From Diogma glabrata (lineage: Eukaryota; Arthropoda; Insecta; Diptera; Cylindrotomidae), in NCBI GenBank assembly GCA_963693315.1, contig OY856188.1, positions 270,811,114-270,875,113 on the forward strand: a stretch of 64,000 nucleotides of DNA, read 5' to 3'. Shown one piece after another: positions 32,791-46,316 of the stretch; the first letter of the stretch is position 1; every line of letters starts with the position of its first letter. Below the pieces are notes generated by a model. That model saw only the letters and a program-made list of their open reading frames with translations, ran no database searches and was not told where the DNA came from. The position numbers were made by a program, and so were the translations under genes.

Positions 32791-33059
32791 CTAAGCAGTC
32801 GATAATTCATTGAAATGTCTTTTAGAAATATTTGGATTTTTTTTGATTTTTTTAAACCAAACTCGATGCCTTAAAACAAGCTTTTGTTTTACTATCTCCT
32901 TATCAATGTTCATAAAATATTGATAAAAAATAATATTTATAATTTTCTTGTTGTCAGTAGGCGTGGACAAATACATTGTATAACTGTAAAAAAATTCAAG
33001 TTGATAGCACTTATAGTTTTTGAGAAAATCGATTATGTAGAAATTCGGACGGACACCGA

Positions 33060-33115
33060 AGTCTCACCAATAGGGTACCGTTTTTACTTTTTCAAAGTAC
33101 GGAACCCTAAAAATG
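33060..33115 (+). repeat. ACCAATAG.GT.CCGT...GGAACCCTAAAAA box
   Basis: TCTCACCAATAGGGTACCGT then TACGGAACCCTAAAAA. The same paired box is at 22718-22757 (diverged) and 33960-34000. Recognisable as the end of a common repeat, class unknown. Confidence 0.6.
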
Positions 33116-33129
33116 GTGATATTGTTTGA

Positions 33130-35150
33130 GAAAAATCAAAAAAATTTAGCAACGTTGACAAAGTAGACTTTAAGTAGACTCCACCGCTAGTTTTTTTTAA
33201 ATATATGGTGCAATGAACATCTTCTTTCCAGTGTAACCAAAAGATGAAAAAATGACGATTAATTGCAAGTCTTAGAAAGAGAATTTCAATTTATTAAAGT
33301 TTTAAGAAAATATCTTAATGTTACCTATTTAACTTAACGGGAAGTTCTTGGCGTGGCCGCTATGGTCACACCCTACCCTACTAGTTTTTATTTTGTTTAA
33401 CCAATTCGGCACATTATTAATTTTATTGTTAAGATAACTTCATTTTAACTAATAATTTGGCAAGAATGTTTCAGTGAGCCCATATCCATATATCAAATAA
33501 ATACAATTGCTTGTAGACATAGTTAGCCTACGACAATTTATTGTAAAACTTAGCAATATAGCAATATCTTTCGTCCAAAAGTGACCACTTTTTCTATATT
33601 TTTCCCAAAAACTTTTGAAGTTTTTTATTAAATAGATTCGGTACTAAGTTCGGAAAAAAAACATGAAAAAAAGCTATTATTTAATTTAATTCCAAAAACT
33701 GTGTAGTGAAAAATTCTAATATGTATTTTTAAGGGGTACTGAATTCAATCCCTTGCATATGATACTCTACTTGAAACGGTAAAAAAAATGTTTTCTTAAA
33801 GACCTTATCGCAGCCCCGTAAAACAAATGAAAACAACTTTATTTCTTTGTAATAGTCATCTTTAGGGGACAGGTTCATTTTATACGCATCTTAAATTTCG
33901 GGTCCATATAATTTATAGTTTATGAGATAATCGGTTTTAAAACATAAACAAATCGTAGTCTCACCAATAGTGTTCCGTATAAAAAATGGAACCCTAAAAA
34001 CGGAAAACACATTCATTTGTTATAAGAGCTGAACCCCTACGTTGACTCGGATTTTCATCAGCAAAAAATTTAATTTGTTAAAATCTCAATATAAATTGTG
34101 CTTTTGCTTTTTCAAACTCTTCAGATAATAGAAAACGTCTTTCTGACAAATCAAAACCTTTTGAGGCAATAAATATTTGATTTTCTTCTACACAGTGTTC
34201 TGTGTAGTTATATTATTTTCAATTTATTTTCTTTTCGATCGAAAATTAAATTTCAATTTGGTTTCAAATAAATGAAGGGTAAACTCACCATAGCATATAA
34301 TATAATATTTAGGCCTTAAGGTTTTATATTATTTTAAGGTAAAGGTCATATCATTAACATCGTCGTTTTTAAAATGACAGACGAACATTTTTTTTCAGAA
34401 ATTTAAGGTTTGAATTGAGTGTTCGAGTATTCGTTTGTGACCCATATTCCACCGCACGACTTAACCAATATTCAATTTTGTCCCATATAATTATTTTTCC
34501 GTTCCTGAATATCATTCAAAATGAAGTGAATAAACTCGCCTACGACACATAACATCGTAATACAAAAATCAAAAAATCAAACTTTGAATTATTCCAAGAA
34601 CGTCCTATCATCATTTCCTATTACAAAAGAATGATTATTTTCATTCACAAAATCCAATTTTCTTTCTAAATTAATACAAATAATCATATAAGAATGGCAA
34701 ATATTTCAAAGAACAGAACAAATAATTTCCTTAGAAATATTATAGAAATGATTGAAGTGATGAAGTTGAAACTACCTAATTGGACTAATAATATTTTTAT
34801 ATGATAACAAGTTATAGTTCATAGCAAGCTATTGTTGTTTATAAAATTATAATTAATGATGACTTTTACATAATAAACTTAGCAATCAATCTCATATTTG
34901 CAAAATATATTGACAAGTAATATACAGTAAAAACGTGAGACTCCTAACTTTCCTGGGATTGTTTTTTCTTCGTTGATTATTACAGGAAATGAGTAGAGTA
35001 TTAATCAAACCAAGTAAAAGATTATTCCAATCATGTAAAAGATTATTTAAAATTAGAAACGACAACGATTTTACCTTTTTAGACCCGTATAAATGAACTG
35101 TTATATAAATATAAAATAAGTGCAACGGTAATGTAACTTTACTTATTAAT
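33130..35150. other. AT-rich spacer with repeat remnants
   Basis: 33725-34005 is a relative of 22490-22760 ending with the ACCAATAGTGTTCCGTATAA box. The rest shows no gene, RNA or terminal repeat that I can support. Confidence 0.4.
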
Positions 35151-35152
35151 GA

Positions 35153-35320
35153 TTTAATTATTTAATTATTTAATTATTTAATTATTTAATTATTTAATTA
35201 TTTAATTATTTAATTATTTAATTATTTAATTATTTAATTATTTAATTATTTAATTATTTAATTATTTAATTATTTAATTATTTAATTATTTAATTATTTA
35301 ATTATTTAATTATTTAATTA
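35153..35320. repeat. (TTTAATTA)n octamer satellite, about 21 units
   Basis: Near-perfect 8-bp units with a single change (TCTAATTA) at the 3' edge. Each unit is itself part of a palindromic TTAATTAA-like lattice. Confidence 0.97.
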
Positions 35321-35930
35321 TCTAATTATTAGCTATCAATTATTACCTATTCAGGCCCCTCCCCCTCCCTCTGTTATGAAGTGTGATTCAGACTTCATGA
35401 TTGAGAGTTGAACCGCTTTCCCACATGCATTAAATCTGAATTGACAGAAGTTTTTATGGTTGTTTTCGTTTTTCCTTTAATCGTAATCGGCGTAATCGCG
35501 CTATGTTCATATATAGATCTTACAATCATTATTAATCAATAATTTTTTTTATGTAGTTTCCTATTTTAACACCCGGTGGTTGTAAGAATTCTTTAGTGGG
35601 TACAATAAAACGAAAACAAAACGAAAGTTCCCTAAGCTGATTCACTCTATTTCCAAAAAGATAAGAGGAATCAATTAATGGATTACGTCTCATTCATCTT
35701 AGTGTCATGAATCTTTTTTTGTTGCCTTTGTTTCATTTTATAAAATGTAATTGCACACAATCGTTTCGTAATAGCTATTTCTGTTTACAATTCCCTTCCA
35801 ATTTTAGTACAGGTTAATAGTAAAGACTCTTTTAGTGGGTACACATATTTAACGAAAGAGAATAACCAATGAACAGGCTTATTGTACTTATCGATTTTGT
35901 TTTGTTATGTAAAAACGGCGTGACTTTAAC

Positions 35931-35938
35931 TATAAATA
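35931..35938 (+). promoter_or_regulatory. TATA box of element H copy A
   Basis: TATAAATA after AACGGCGTGACTTTAAC. The matching sites are 41400-41407 (copy B, after AACGGCCGTTGCTTAAC) and 60653-60660 on the minus strand (copy C). In copy C a TCAGT initiator lies about 33 nt downstream; in copy A the nearest match is TCACT. Confidence 0.6.
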
Positions 35939-38743
35939 CGTGGTGGAAGATATGAAAACTCTCTGACTCACTACTCATTTTTCTAAGTAGATGGCAGCTG
36001 TTTCTGAGTTTCGTTTTTTTGACAGCTAATTTTTCTGTGTTGCATGGCTGGCGAACTCATAGTAAAAATTTTTACCTAGAATAATTAAAAAAATAATTAA
36101 TCAATTAATCAATTAGCCTGTAACTGAGTGAGAATTAACACTTTTTTTTCAAATTAAATATGGTGCTTATGGTGCATTCAAGCAGTAGTAATAAGATTAG
36201 TATTTTGATCATATAATTGTGTAAAACATTGTTGATAAAGTTAGAAGCTAAAATACCGTAGATTTAACGCTATTGAGTTCAAGGTATTTTTTTTAATATT
36301 ACAGCTAGCCAATAGTGATAAGATTAGTATATTGATGTTGAAAATTTGTGTAAAACATTGTTGATAAAGTTATGAGCTAAAATACCGCATATTAAACCAA
36401 AAAAAATAAAAAGAACCAATTCGTAGTTGATGGCAATTTATTTCAACCCAAATGTAATACAAATTGTTGATTCATTTGTTAACACCATACCAACAGGAAA
36501 TTTTCCCAACAAGAAAAAAAAATCAAATGCTAAGAGTGAAAGCAGTTTGCTGGTGATATTACGGCAAAATTCAGTTAACCACTACTACATCGTTGCCTGC
36601 TTACATTGAGGATTGTTTCAATCATTGTCGTATTTTAGAATAGAGAGATAATGCGGTGAGGATGGCTGAATAGGTATACGGGAGACATTGAGTGGGCACT
36701 GGACTAACCTTGGGGTGAGTCAAATTTTACCTTTGGTTTATTCTTTTATTCTTTAGTATTTATGAATGATTGTGGATGTGTATTTGGGTGTATGAGTGTG
36801 TGTATATGGACGCGTGGATGTAGTTACGGTGAACGAGTGTGTTTGTGGCCTGCGCGTATGTCTGTCCGACTGCGATTGTAACCAGGTGAACGGGAATGTT
36901 GCAAAAATATGGTAATACAAACATTTATTGTTGAAAACTTAGAAGTAATTATAAAAAGGGAAATGAAATGTCTAAAACTCTAAACTTGCCTTCTGTAAAT
37001 AAAACAACCATTCGTGTTTTTTGGTGTTCAATAAATTGTATGTAATAATTAGTATAAAATGCCGAGGTACCAAGCTGTTTCGGCACTATACAGTTTATGT
37101 GTAACAACAAAGAAATTCTTGTCAAATGGTATTCATATTTTGTAAAAATTTCGTAAAAAAAAAACAAACGATTAAAATAAAACCTCTAAAATAGGAATCC
37201 TTAATTATTATTTAATAACAGTTATTCATCAGGTATTTTGGATGATATTTTAATGTATGTTTCAACCAAGCATGAATCTCCGGTATCAACCAATTCGTAT
37301 TATTTCTTTTTAAGCGATTTTACATAAGAATGTGGGTAGGTTTCGAGCAAAGAATTTGCAATTAAAATCATCGTATCGGGGAGTGGTTATTTAAACATCA
37401 TTAACAGGTTCAACAACATTAAATTTAGCATTAAACTATAATGATGAGATTTTATATTTAAGTTCGGTTTATTGTTCTAAATTAGAATATTGTAACAAGA
37501 CCTGTCGCTACGAAAGAATGAGAATGGGATCGACCGCTATAATGTGTACCTGTTTTATAACAGATGAAGGGGTAAATCATTTATGTAGCTTAATCAATTG
37601 GAAGAGGATCACATTAAATGACCCAAGAAGTCCGAGAAGTGGAACAAAGCAGAGCATTCAAGTTTTATATTTGGTTTTTTATCGAAGATGATCACATCAA
37701 TATAATAAAAATTATTATTAGAATCGAATCTATAATTTAAATCAATACGATTCGGGAATTTTAATTTTGATGAAGGTTTTGATATTTTTTTTTTTGAAGC
37801 TGTGGGTACATCATTAATATCTCTCTCTGTTTCAAACAGTTCGATACCGATTTGTTTGAATAATCCACTGACAATTGGTGAAGGTTTTCCAAATCTGATA
37901 CAATTGATAATAGTGATTGATTCATATGTTAAATTAAATAAATTAACGAGAACCAATTACGTAAGTTATTTTAATAAGTTAGAAGAATTTTATCTTTCAG
38001 GAAGCGAATTGAATTTGGAAAATATTGTTTTTTTGGTTTGTGTATAAACAATTCAGTATCTTTGATTAATTGCAACATCACCGAGTATACGGGGGTGAAC
38101 AAAATTGACTAACTTTAATTTAACACATATAGCGATATCCGCGAGATTAATTTTTGCAGAAAAATATGTTAGAAAAATAAATGATGAATTTAAATTTGTA
38201 TTGCATATTCGTCAGCTAATTAATGGATTTTAATCTCATACCCTAACTTAGGTCTTTTAGTTTGTATTTGCGAAATCTGAAACGCAACAAAATATTGACA
38301 CCTTACTTCTTAAATCGTTTGGAAATTTGTTACGGTTGTTAATCAACTCAAATAAATTATGAAAGTAATATCAAGTAGTATATCGGATTGAATGCGTGTA
38401 TGGGGACATGGATGACAGTGCGTATGTATGTAGGTGTGTGAGTGCGTATGCAAGCGTGAGTGCATGGTGATATGGATGGTGTGTATGTGTGGGAGTGGAT
38501 GAAGTGCGCGAGTGTGTGACTGGATTAAAATTATGGGATTGGACGTGGTGATCACGGTTCGTTCGCATAAGGGGGTTGCCAGAGCCTGTCTGTTTCACTT
38601 GACTATTTTCTCATATCCGTTCTTATCATGTTTCACGCGTACTATACAGTTATTTGTGCTGAAGTGGCAGGATTTCTATCTCGACCCCATAGGCTGAAGC
38701 TAGCTTGGGGCTAAATAAATCTCATCCAGGTGCGCGACCGCCA

Positions 38744-38774
38744 CTTCGTTGATTGGTCAACGAAGCGGCGCTTC
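38744..38774 (+). repeat. Element H terminal double hairpin (copy A)
   Basis: CTTCGTTGA-TTGG-TCAACGAAG (9-bp stem) overlaps GAAGC-GGC-GCTTC (5-bp stem), so the middle GAAG can pair on either side. Equivalent sites: 43305-43335, 43771-43801 and, inverted, 55664-55694. Confidence 0.85.
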
Positions 38775-38800
38775 ATTGCACCTCTAATTTTCAAAGGAAA

Positions 38801-41339
38801 ATACTTGCAAAGGTGCTTGAGATCAAAATTGTATGTATACTTTGAGTTTGAAAGCTCGTAAAAGCTTTATTTTTTTTATTCCAGCGGAATAGCTGGTAAA
38901 ATGTGTTTTCCTGTGATCTATGGATAACTTCAAATTGTATAGGCTTTCCGATTTGTCAAAAAAATAACGATTGTTACACTTCTTAAGAAAAAGTAATAAA
39001 AATATTAATGACTATCACAAAGAAAAGTTATCACTCTAACAAAAATGATATTAAATTATTTATTATATAACATTATGTAGAATTTTATTTAATTTATTTT
39101 TAAGTTCACTGTACTGTGGTTAATCAGCAATAAAGTCAAACAAATAAACAACTTTTATAGAATGGAAGCTTTTATAATGGATTTAGGAATTTAAGTTCTA
39201 ATAAAAATATTCTAATTTAACAAAAACAACAAAAAGGCAGATTAAATTTAAATAATTTTTGATGAAATGATACGAATAAAAATTCATGTTTTTGGTTTCA
39301 TGTCGATTTAAATTTTATCCCATATTTGTTTTAATCAATCCGATATTTCCAAACGATTCAGTTTATGTTCACAATTGTGTTTTTGGTAAAACAGCAAAAA
39401 ATATATTTACATGAAAATCAGATATTTTATAATTCCATAAAGTTAATAATTGTACATATGTATTTACTAAAACATAAAATTCAGATTTCATCAGGCAGGC
39501 AAGCAGCGAACAAAAAAGTTTAAATATCTTTACTTGTAATTTTTTTGTCCAGCAAGTAATGCGAAATAAAATTGGATCATTAAACGTAACGCAAAAGGTA
39601 TTATTATGTTTGTATTTCCTCAACCATACAGAATGGTCGATTACGAATTGAACCTCTGTTTTTCATGAGCTTATAATAAATAACTCACCCTTATACTTGA
39701 AAATTGTTAAGATGATATCTTTCCTTAGAGTTTTTGTCTTTCTTAAAAGGAATAATAAATTTATAAAATAAAATTTTAAATTGAAAATTTAACCGAAATA
39801 TGGGAGCAGATGTTTAAATCTGAAAATTATTTTAAGAATATAGCGATTATTATAGGAACACGTTTTAGATTATCAAATTTTTATAATTCAAAATATTATT
39901 CATGAATTTCAATAAAAAATTCATGCATGTTAACTTTATTTGTAGAAATTTAGGAAACGATAACAGTTTCAAAACAAATTATTTTGATTAATTATTTTCA
40001 CTACGTTTACCTTTAGAGATTTTAAAAATTAAAGTTATAAAAAAACTTAGAGATACGACAAACATACTTTGCCTTTTGTAAATCAACCTCTGCCGATTGG
40101 GATATAAATTTAATTATTATTTAAGTCAAATGGGTGACTAAATTTATATCATAACCACTATGTATAGTCATGGATATCACTGTGTGATTTTGTCGTGTTA
40201 GAATGTATCTAAATAAACTGATGTCTTATAGCATTTTAGTTTTAAGTATCAATTTCATGTAATTTCGTCTATATGAATGTCCAGGATTTTATAAAAATTA
40301 TACGCAAAAGTAGCCGAAACGAGACCTTTTGCGCTAGAGGGAAATGAAAACCTATCTGACTTCTGTAACGCATGACATAAAAATTGACAAATGGTAAGAC
40401 GCGATGCTTGTCCAATACTACATATATTGGACAAGCCCAGATAAATTCGAAATCATATTCTGTCAAATGTATCAGTTGATAAATAAAAACTTAATTGATT
40501 TCAAATCCTTTCACTGGAATGTTTAAGGTTGTGGCAAAATTCTTAATTCAAAAAATGTGCTTGTCATCTTAACAGAGTTCCAAAAAGTCGAACATATCTT
40601 CCATATTCAACGTATTCTGACGAATCATGTTTACCATCCAACGGATTGATTTAAATTTGTAATTAACAGCATTCATTCTTGATGATGGAATCACAATCAG
40701 AAACGTTTGAGGAGTTGCGTGCCCTGCAATTAAAATTACAGCTAGTTTTAATCTAAGAGTTCGATACCTCACCTTATCACAAATGCTGAATCACCAAAAC
40801 TTTTAAAGAAAATGAACTCAAAGGAACAAGGAACTGTGACGATCCCAAAAGCCAGAGAAACTAAAACCATCACCACCGCAATACAATTTTTTAAATTAAA
40901 TTAAATTTAAAACAAAAAATTAAATTAAATTTTTTTTCCGGTAATGTAGAACAATGACAATAGAACAATAATATTCATCAATCGTTGCTCATAAATGAAC
41001 AGTTAATCATGAAGCAAAAACAAATATTGTTGTGTCAAACTTCATGCACTAATTACAGGAATTATTAAACCTGATGCAAAACTTGTTACGAAGCGGTTGT
41101 ACAATCTTCTTAATTTCGAGTCATCCTACTTTCTCACATGCACTAATTTATAAATTGAGTTCAATATATTACTGCTCGTTTGCTTTAATGCCAAGAACTT
41201 TTGAAATTGTTTTTATTCCTTTTTCGAACACAATTTCTTACATTCAATTCGTAATCATCTTTTACATATTTTTTTCAAGTTTGCTACGAAGCAGATGTGC
41301 AATCTCCTAAGTGGGTTCTATTATCGTTGAAAATAAAAC
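38801..41339. other. AT-rich spacer, nothing recognised
   Basis: No coding, RNA or repeat signal that I can defend. Low-complexity AAATTTAAT runs at 40890-40935. Confidence 0.4.
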
Positions 41340-43370
41340 AATCTACCAGATGATGCCTACCATTTTTCTGTTATCGTTTAAAAACGGCCGTTGCTTAACT
41401 ATAAATAACAGCCGATAGATGTCCTCTTGCTCTTGGTCGATTTTTTGTCTAATAACATCACAGCTGTAGTTTGGTTTGACGTCTAAGTGGTAAATGTTTT
41501 TTGTGTATTTTTCTTGATCTTAATTTAATTTAAAACTAATAAAAATAATTTAATTTAAAACAAAAAAATAATTGAATCTAAAACTAAAAGTAACTAAGTC
41601 GATGATATAAGATTAACGTAGATAAACCATAACTAGTGTAGTGATAAACAATCGTAATATTTATTGATTCATGTTAATGTTAAGGTAAACGACAAACAAA
41701 CAAAAATGTTTGCCGATTTATTACTAGTTTCTTGTTTCGTTGTAATTTGTTGAAAGGAAGATATACAGATTGTTAGAATAAATAGTTAAATTGATAAATT
41801 TATTACAAATGTTTTCATGGTGTGATAAAAAGACTGTGATATAATAAAGTCATGATTGTATTCATATTAAATGGATGTTGTAATTCTGTGATAATTGTGT
41901 GATAGCTAAAGTTTTAAAAGTGAAACGACCTATTGATTACGTCTGGATAGTAAATTAGTTTTGGAGTGTAATTTACATTGAATATTTTACGCATGCTACG
42001 ATTACATCCTGTGTGCTGAATATTTTGATACATTTCCGGTAATACCAACAAATACTGCTATCAAGTTTTGATTATAACAATTTTTCCAACGTTATCGTCA
42101 ACCTGCATGCTGAGGGATTCGATACAGTTCCGGCAATACCAACAATTACCGCTATCATCCACAAACTTTTATTACAACAAATTTTCAACATTGTTGTTAT
42201 TCTGAGTGCTGAATATTTGGACATATTTCCGGAATTACCGCCATCAATTACAAACTCTTATTACGACAATTTTTCAACATTATCGTCATACTGAGTGCTG
42301 AATATATGGACATATTTCCGGAATTACCGCCATCAACCACAAACTTTTATTACAACAATTTTCCAACATTGTCGTCTTCCCTGATTGCTGAAATTACCTA
42401 ACGATGAACTTGATGAGGATGAACGATTAATTGAACAATTGGAGCGGGATCTGGACTAGCCATGGGGTGAGTCTTATCTTTTTATATATGGGTTTGTGTG
42501 TATGTATGAAAATGTGTGTAAGTGCGTGTGTGGGATATGAAGATTTAATTAAATTATTTTATTTCATACTGTTTTGGGTTATTATTCTTAGAAAAATTTA
42601 TACAAGATTTGCAGTATTTACAAATTAAAATAAAAAAGTTCATTTCGTAGAATAATTTTTTTTTTCATTTGAGATTCATACAATGAAATTCTGTAAAATG
42701 ATGTGGTGACATCATTAAGGTTAACCAATCACAATTCGATTATTTAGTATCAGCCCGGCCTACAGCTGTAACTATGAAAAAAGCTGCCGATGAATTGATA
42801 CTGGTTATTAATAATAGGGCCTCTGATGACTTAGTTACGGTAGAGGAAATGAAAGAAAAGTATTTCAGCTTATATGTCTGGTTAATTTCATTTATGATTA
42901 AGTCATGCAGTTACATCTTATGTGTTAACCAATTAGAGCTAAGAATATTTTTATACTTGCTTATCTTGTTGATATAATCATCAGCTCGTTAAATTTCTTT
43001 TTCTTACTACTGCTTACTGACGAGATTTTTCTGTGTATGAATGTGTGAGTGTGTGAGGTGAGAGATCGTGTGCCTGTGTGATTGATTATGGGGTTGGATG
43101 TGGTGATCACGGTTTTTTTCACGCATGGGGGTCACCAGACTCTGTTTAGTGCACTTCGGCTTTCCTCAATCCGTTCAGATTTTGAAATACGCGTACTATA
43201 TTGTTCATTTGTGCTGGAGCTGCAGGTTTTTCCTTTTCGAACCCACAGACTGTTGCTAGTTTTGGGGCTTACAAATCTCACTAGGTGCGCGGCCTGCTAT
43301 GCCACTTCATTGATTTACCAATGAAGCAGCGCTTCATTACAAACTTTTCTTTCTATTAGATGTTAAAAAA
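41340..43370 (+). mobile_element. Element H, copy B
   Basis: TATAAATA at 41400, leader with a 4-5 unit tandem repeat, GGATCTGGACTAGCCATGGG and then GTGAGT (42467), TG-rich tract (42490-42535), ATGGGGTTGGATGTGGTGAT at 43088, ACGCGTACTATATTG, GTGCGCGGCCTGCTATG and the terminal hairpin (43305). Shorter than copy A. An ATG directly before the donor-like site (ATGGG|GTGAGT) is seen here. Confidence 0.7.
41975..42395 (+). repeat. 89-100 bp tandem repeat in the element H leader
   Basis: Units start ATTA.(A/G)ACAA near 42071, 42171, 42260 and 42349, preceded by a diverged unit. Each contains TGAGTGCTGAATAT, GACATATTTCCGGAATTACC and ATCA..CACAAACTTTTATT. Spacings are 100, 89, 89. Confidence 0.85.
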
Positions 43371-44090
43371 AATTGAAGGAAAGAGATAAAAGCATTACAA
43401 AAATTTTCATCAAACAATCCTTATAATCCTTCAGAAACTCTCAATAAACAACAAATTTCTTATTCCCTTTATGATCACTTGTACATTCCAATAACTATTG
43501 GATTATTGCTAAGTAACAACCACCAATTTGATACACATAATCGAAATCGAAAAAATGTTGATATTGATTTCACTTCAATTCGATTATATTATGATTATTT
43601 TAGATTCATTTTTAGTGCACTTCGCCTTTCCTCAATCCGTTCAAATTTTGAAATACGCGTACTATATTGTTCATTTGTGCTGGAGCTGCAGGTTTTTCCT
43701 CTTCGAACCCACAGACTGTTGCTAGTTTTGGGGCTTACAAATCTCACTAGGTGCGCGGCCTGCTATGCCACTTCATTGATTTACCAATGAAGCAGCGCTT
43801 CATTACAAACTTTTCTTTCTATTAGATGTTAAAAAAATTGTTGGAAAGAGATAAAAGCATTACAAAAATTTTCATCAAACAATCCTTATCCTTAAACAAT
43901 CCTACATTCAGAAACCCTCAATAAACAACAAATTCCTTATTCCCTTTATGATCACTTGTACATTCCAATAACTATTGGATTATTGCTAAGTAACAACCAT
44001 CAATTTGATACACATAACCGAAATCGAAAAAATGTTGATATTGATTTCACTTCAATTCGATAATATCATGATTATTTTAGATTCATTTTT
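43149..44090 (+). repeat. 466-bp tandem duplication of the element H 3' end
   Basis: GTGCACTTCG occurs at 43149 and 43615 and the following ~466 bp repeats with few differences (both hairpins, CACTAGGTGCGCGGCCTGCT, then CAATAACTATTGGATTATTG). It produces two copies of one spurious ~50-aa ORF tail. Confidence 0.93.
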
Positions 44091-45740
44091 ATTATAAGAT
44101 GTACTAAATTATTTAACTTCTTCAACATTATCCAAATTTTTTTTACATCAATGCCCTAATTAATTATAAAATAGTTCGGCTTCCGAAAAAGTTCATCGTT
44201 TGAAATTTATTAATTTTCTGAACAAAAAATTCTACACAATCAATCATAAACTTATTTTCAACATCCTTATTTTTGAATTTTAATTAAATATTTATTTACA
44301 CCAGTCAATTTAATAATATTTTTCACCAAATATATTTTTATTTTTAATTTTAAACCAAATCATTTATAACTAATAATGTTTCGTATCAAAATTTATGAGA
44401 AATTTTAGTATCCGTTCCGATACCAAACTAGAACTTAATTAATTATATAAGAATCTTTACCGAAGTTAAAACTTTAACTAAAATTATAATTAAAATCGTT
44501 TTACAAAACGACTAAATATTCTAGAAAAGAAAGCCATTTATCTCGTGTTAGTTGTCTTATTTTTCAAATAACCATTACCCAAACATTGAAAATCTGCCGT
44601 ATAAAAAACACAAATGAAACAGACAGAGACAAATCATTCAAACAACCCGTCTCACAACATCATGTTATGTATCATATTATATATTTCATAAAACAAATTA
44701 TTAAACACTTTTGATGTTATAAATATAATAAATCGAAATTCTAATCAGCTGCTTAGTGCAATTATAGGTTAAGATTGTTAACTGATTACAATCGAGCTCC
44801 AACATAAAAATAGAATTTTATAAACATTTCAAAGTGATATATAATATTAAATAAATCAGTACTTCTGTTAAACTTATAACGTCTGTGATTATTATACAAA
44901 TAAAAAAAGTATTTCAGTTAGTCTAGAAAAACATAAAACATCAAATCGTCCTTCAAAATTCAATCAATTTTTAATATTGCGAACACATTTCAGTTTGAAC
45001 ATCACAAAGTGAACTAACTTATTAATGACAAGATCAACACCCCTGCGCAGAGTCAATATACTCTATTTCGTTATCTGTTTAACAAAAAAAAATGTAGTAA
45101 AAGAAATAAAATAAAACACCATTTGATTATACACCGAAATTAGAGATCCGTTAAATGTTTTAAAGTAATAAAAAAAAATTATGCAGTACAGTGGAACGTC
45201 ATGAACAGACATATGTTATTCATGAAATGAATCTTAAAGGGAGAACATAGAACTTTTTGTTTAGATTTTAAAAGAAAATGTCTACTGAACAGATTTTTGT
45301 TGGTCGTTACAAGAATAATCTTAGCACATCTACTACATAAAGTGAATGTCAATCCAATTCGTGTTTGACATTTAATGGATTGCTTCAAAATTTTCATTGA
45401 ATATTACCATCTCGGTTTAACACAAAATGATTTGTAATGTGATTTCGACTACATCAGTGACATTTTACTCAACATCAGTAACTTACTACTGACAAGAGAA
45501 GAGAGCCACACCAGACTGAATTTGTCAATTTCTGTTAACGGCACTGCAGCAATGTTACAAATGCATAGATAATTCTAGATCTATTCAATTTTGCTTTAAC
45601 GGTAGAGAAAATTTTCCAATACAGAATAGTCAATCAACATCTCAGATCGCATTTTGTTGTTGAAGCAAGATTTTAAAAGGTTTTTATATGTTATTGTAAG
45701 ATTACCATACATTTTATTACAAAATCTTTTATATTCCAAT
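44091..45740. other. AT-rich spacer, nothing recognised
   Basis: No supported feature. Confidence 0.4.
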
Positions 45741-46316
45741 TACTTCGGTCTAAAAGACCTAAGTATTACATTCATGAGCCAAAAGTGCAATTCTTATCCC
45801 CACTTTTTTTGGCATTTCTCTATGTTTTAGGACCAACTGATTCTAAAAAAGCAAAAAAAAAGTGTATGTCTGTCTGCCGGCCATCACTACCTACGCTGAA
45901 GGGGAAACTGTTGGAGGGATTTCAAGAATTTTTTTTTCTAAAAATAGGTATACTCAAGGAACAGGTCCGAAAGGACGCAGTGTTCGATAACTGTACCGGA
46001 AGTGTGTCAAAAAAGTCATTATGTGTTTCAAAAATAGCAAATTTTTATATTTTTGGCTTAAAAATCGTTCATTTTAAATGATTACGAGTAGGAACATTAA
46101 TTTTGGAGAAATCTTGATGGTAAGGATTGGTGTGTGAGACCAAAAACTAGATTAATGCATTATAAGTTTGTCAAAAAAATGTTGTCAAGTGCGTCAAAAG
46201 AAAAATTCGAAAAAATGATTACATTTACTGTTTTAGCCAATTTTTTTGAAAAAAAAAAATGTTGCTGTTTTTATGACGTAATCGTAATTGAAAATGAAAT
46301 TGGACATGGAAATTTT
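45741..46316 (+). repeat. Possible repeat head with palindrome
   Basis: CTTCGGTCTAAAAGACCTAAG is a palindromic start, followed later by GTATGTCTGTCTGCCGGCC. The layout (palindromic head then TG/CTG-rich segment) recalls the 31906 and 32540 units, but the sequence differs. A weak call. Confidence 0.35.

Larger units (their letters stand above)
35740..38800 (+). mobile_element. Element H, copy A
   Basis: Undescribed noncoding repeat with the same ordered landmarks as copies B and C: TTTTAGTGGG.ACA-type upstream box, TATAAATA at 35931, a ~780-bp leader, GGACTAACCTTGGGGTGAGT at 36701-36720 (donor-like), a TG-rich tract (36760-36860), long interior, a second TG-rich tract (38395-38515), ATGGG.TTGGACGTGGTGATC, ACGCGTACTATA, GTGCGCG, and the terminal hairpin at 38744-38774. 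No ORF of significance. Ends are approximate, no flanking duplication found. Confidence 0.7.

Noticed and set aside
35400..36000. Element H considered as an LTR retrotransposon because of TATA box and TG-rich ends
   Set aside because: No matching long terminal repeats, primer site or pol sequence could be found for any of its copies.
38343..38598. His/Thr-rich minus-strand ORFs
   Set aside because: Antisense translation of a TG-rich tract; low complexity.
43082..43790. Two ORFs with identical C-terminal ~50 residues (SFVLELQVFP...)
   Set aside because: Due to the 466-bp duplication of element H; copy A does not keep the frame.
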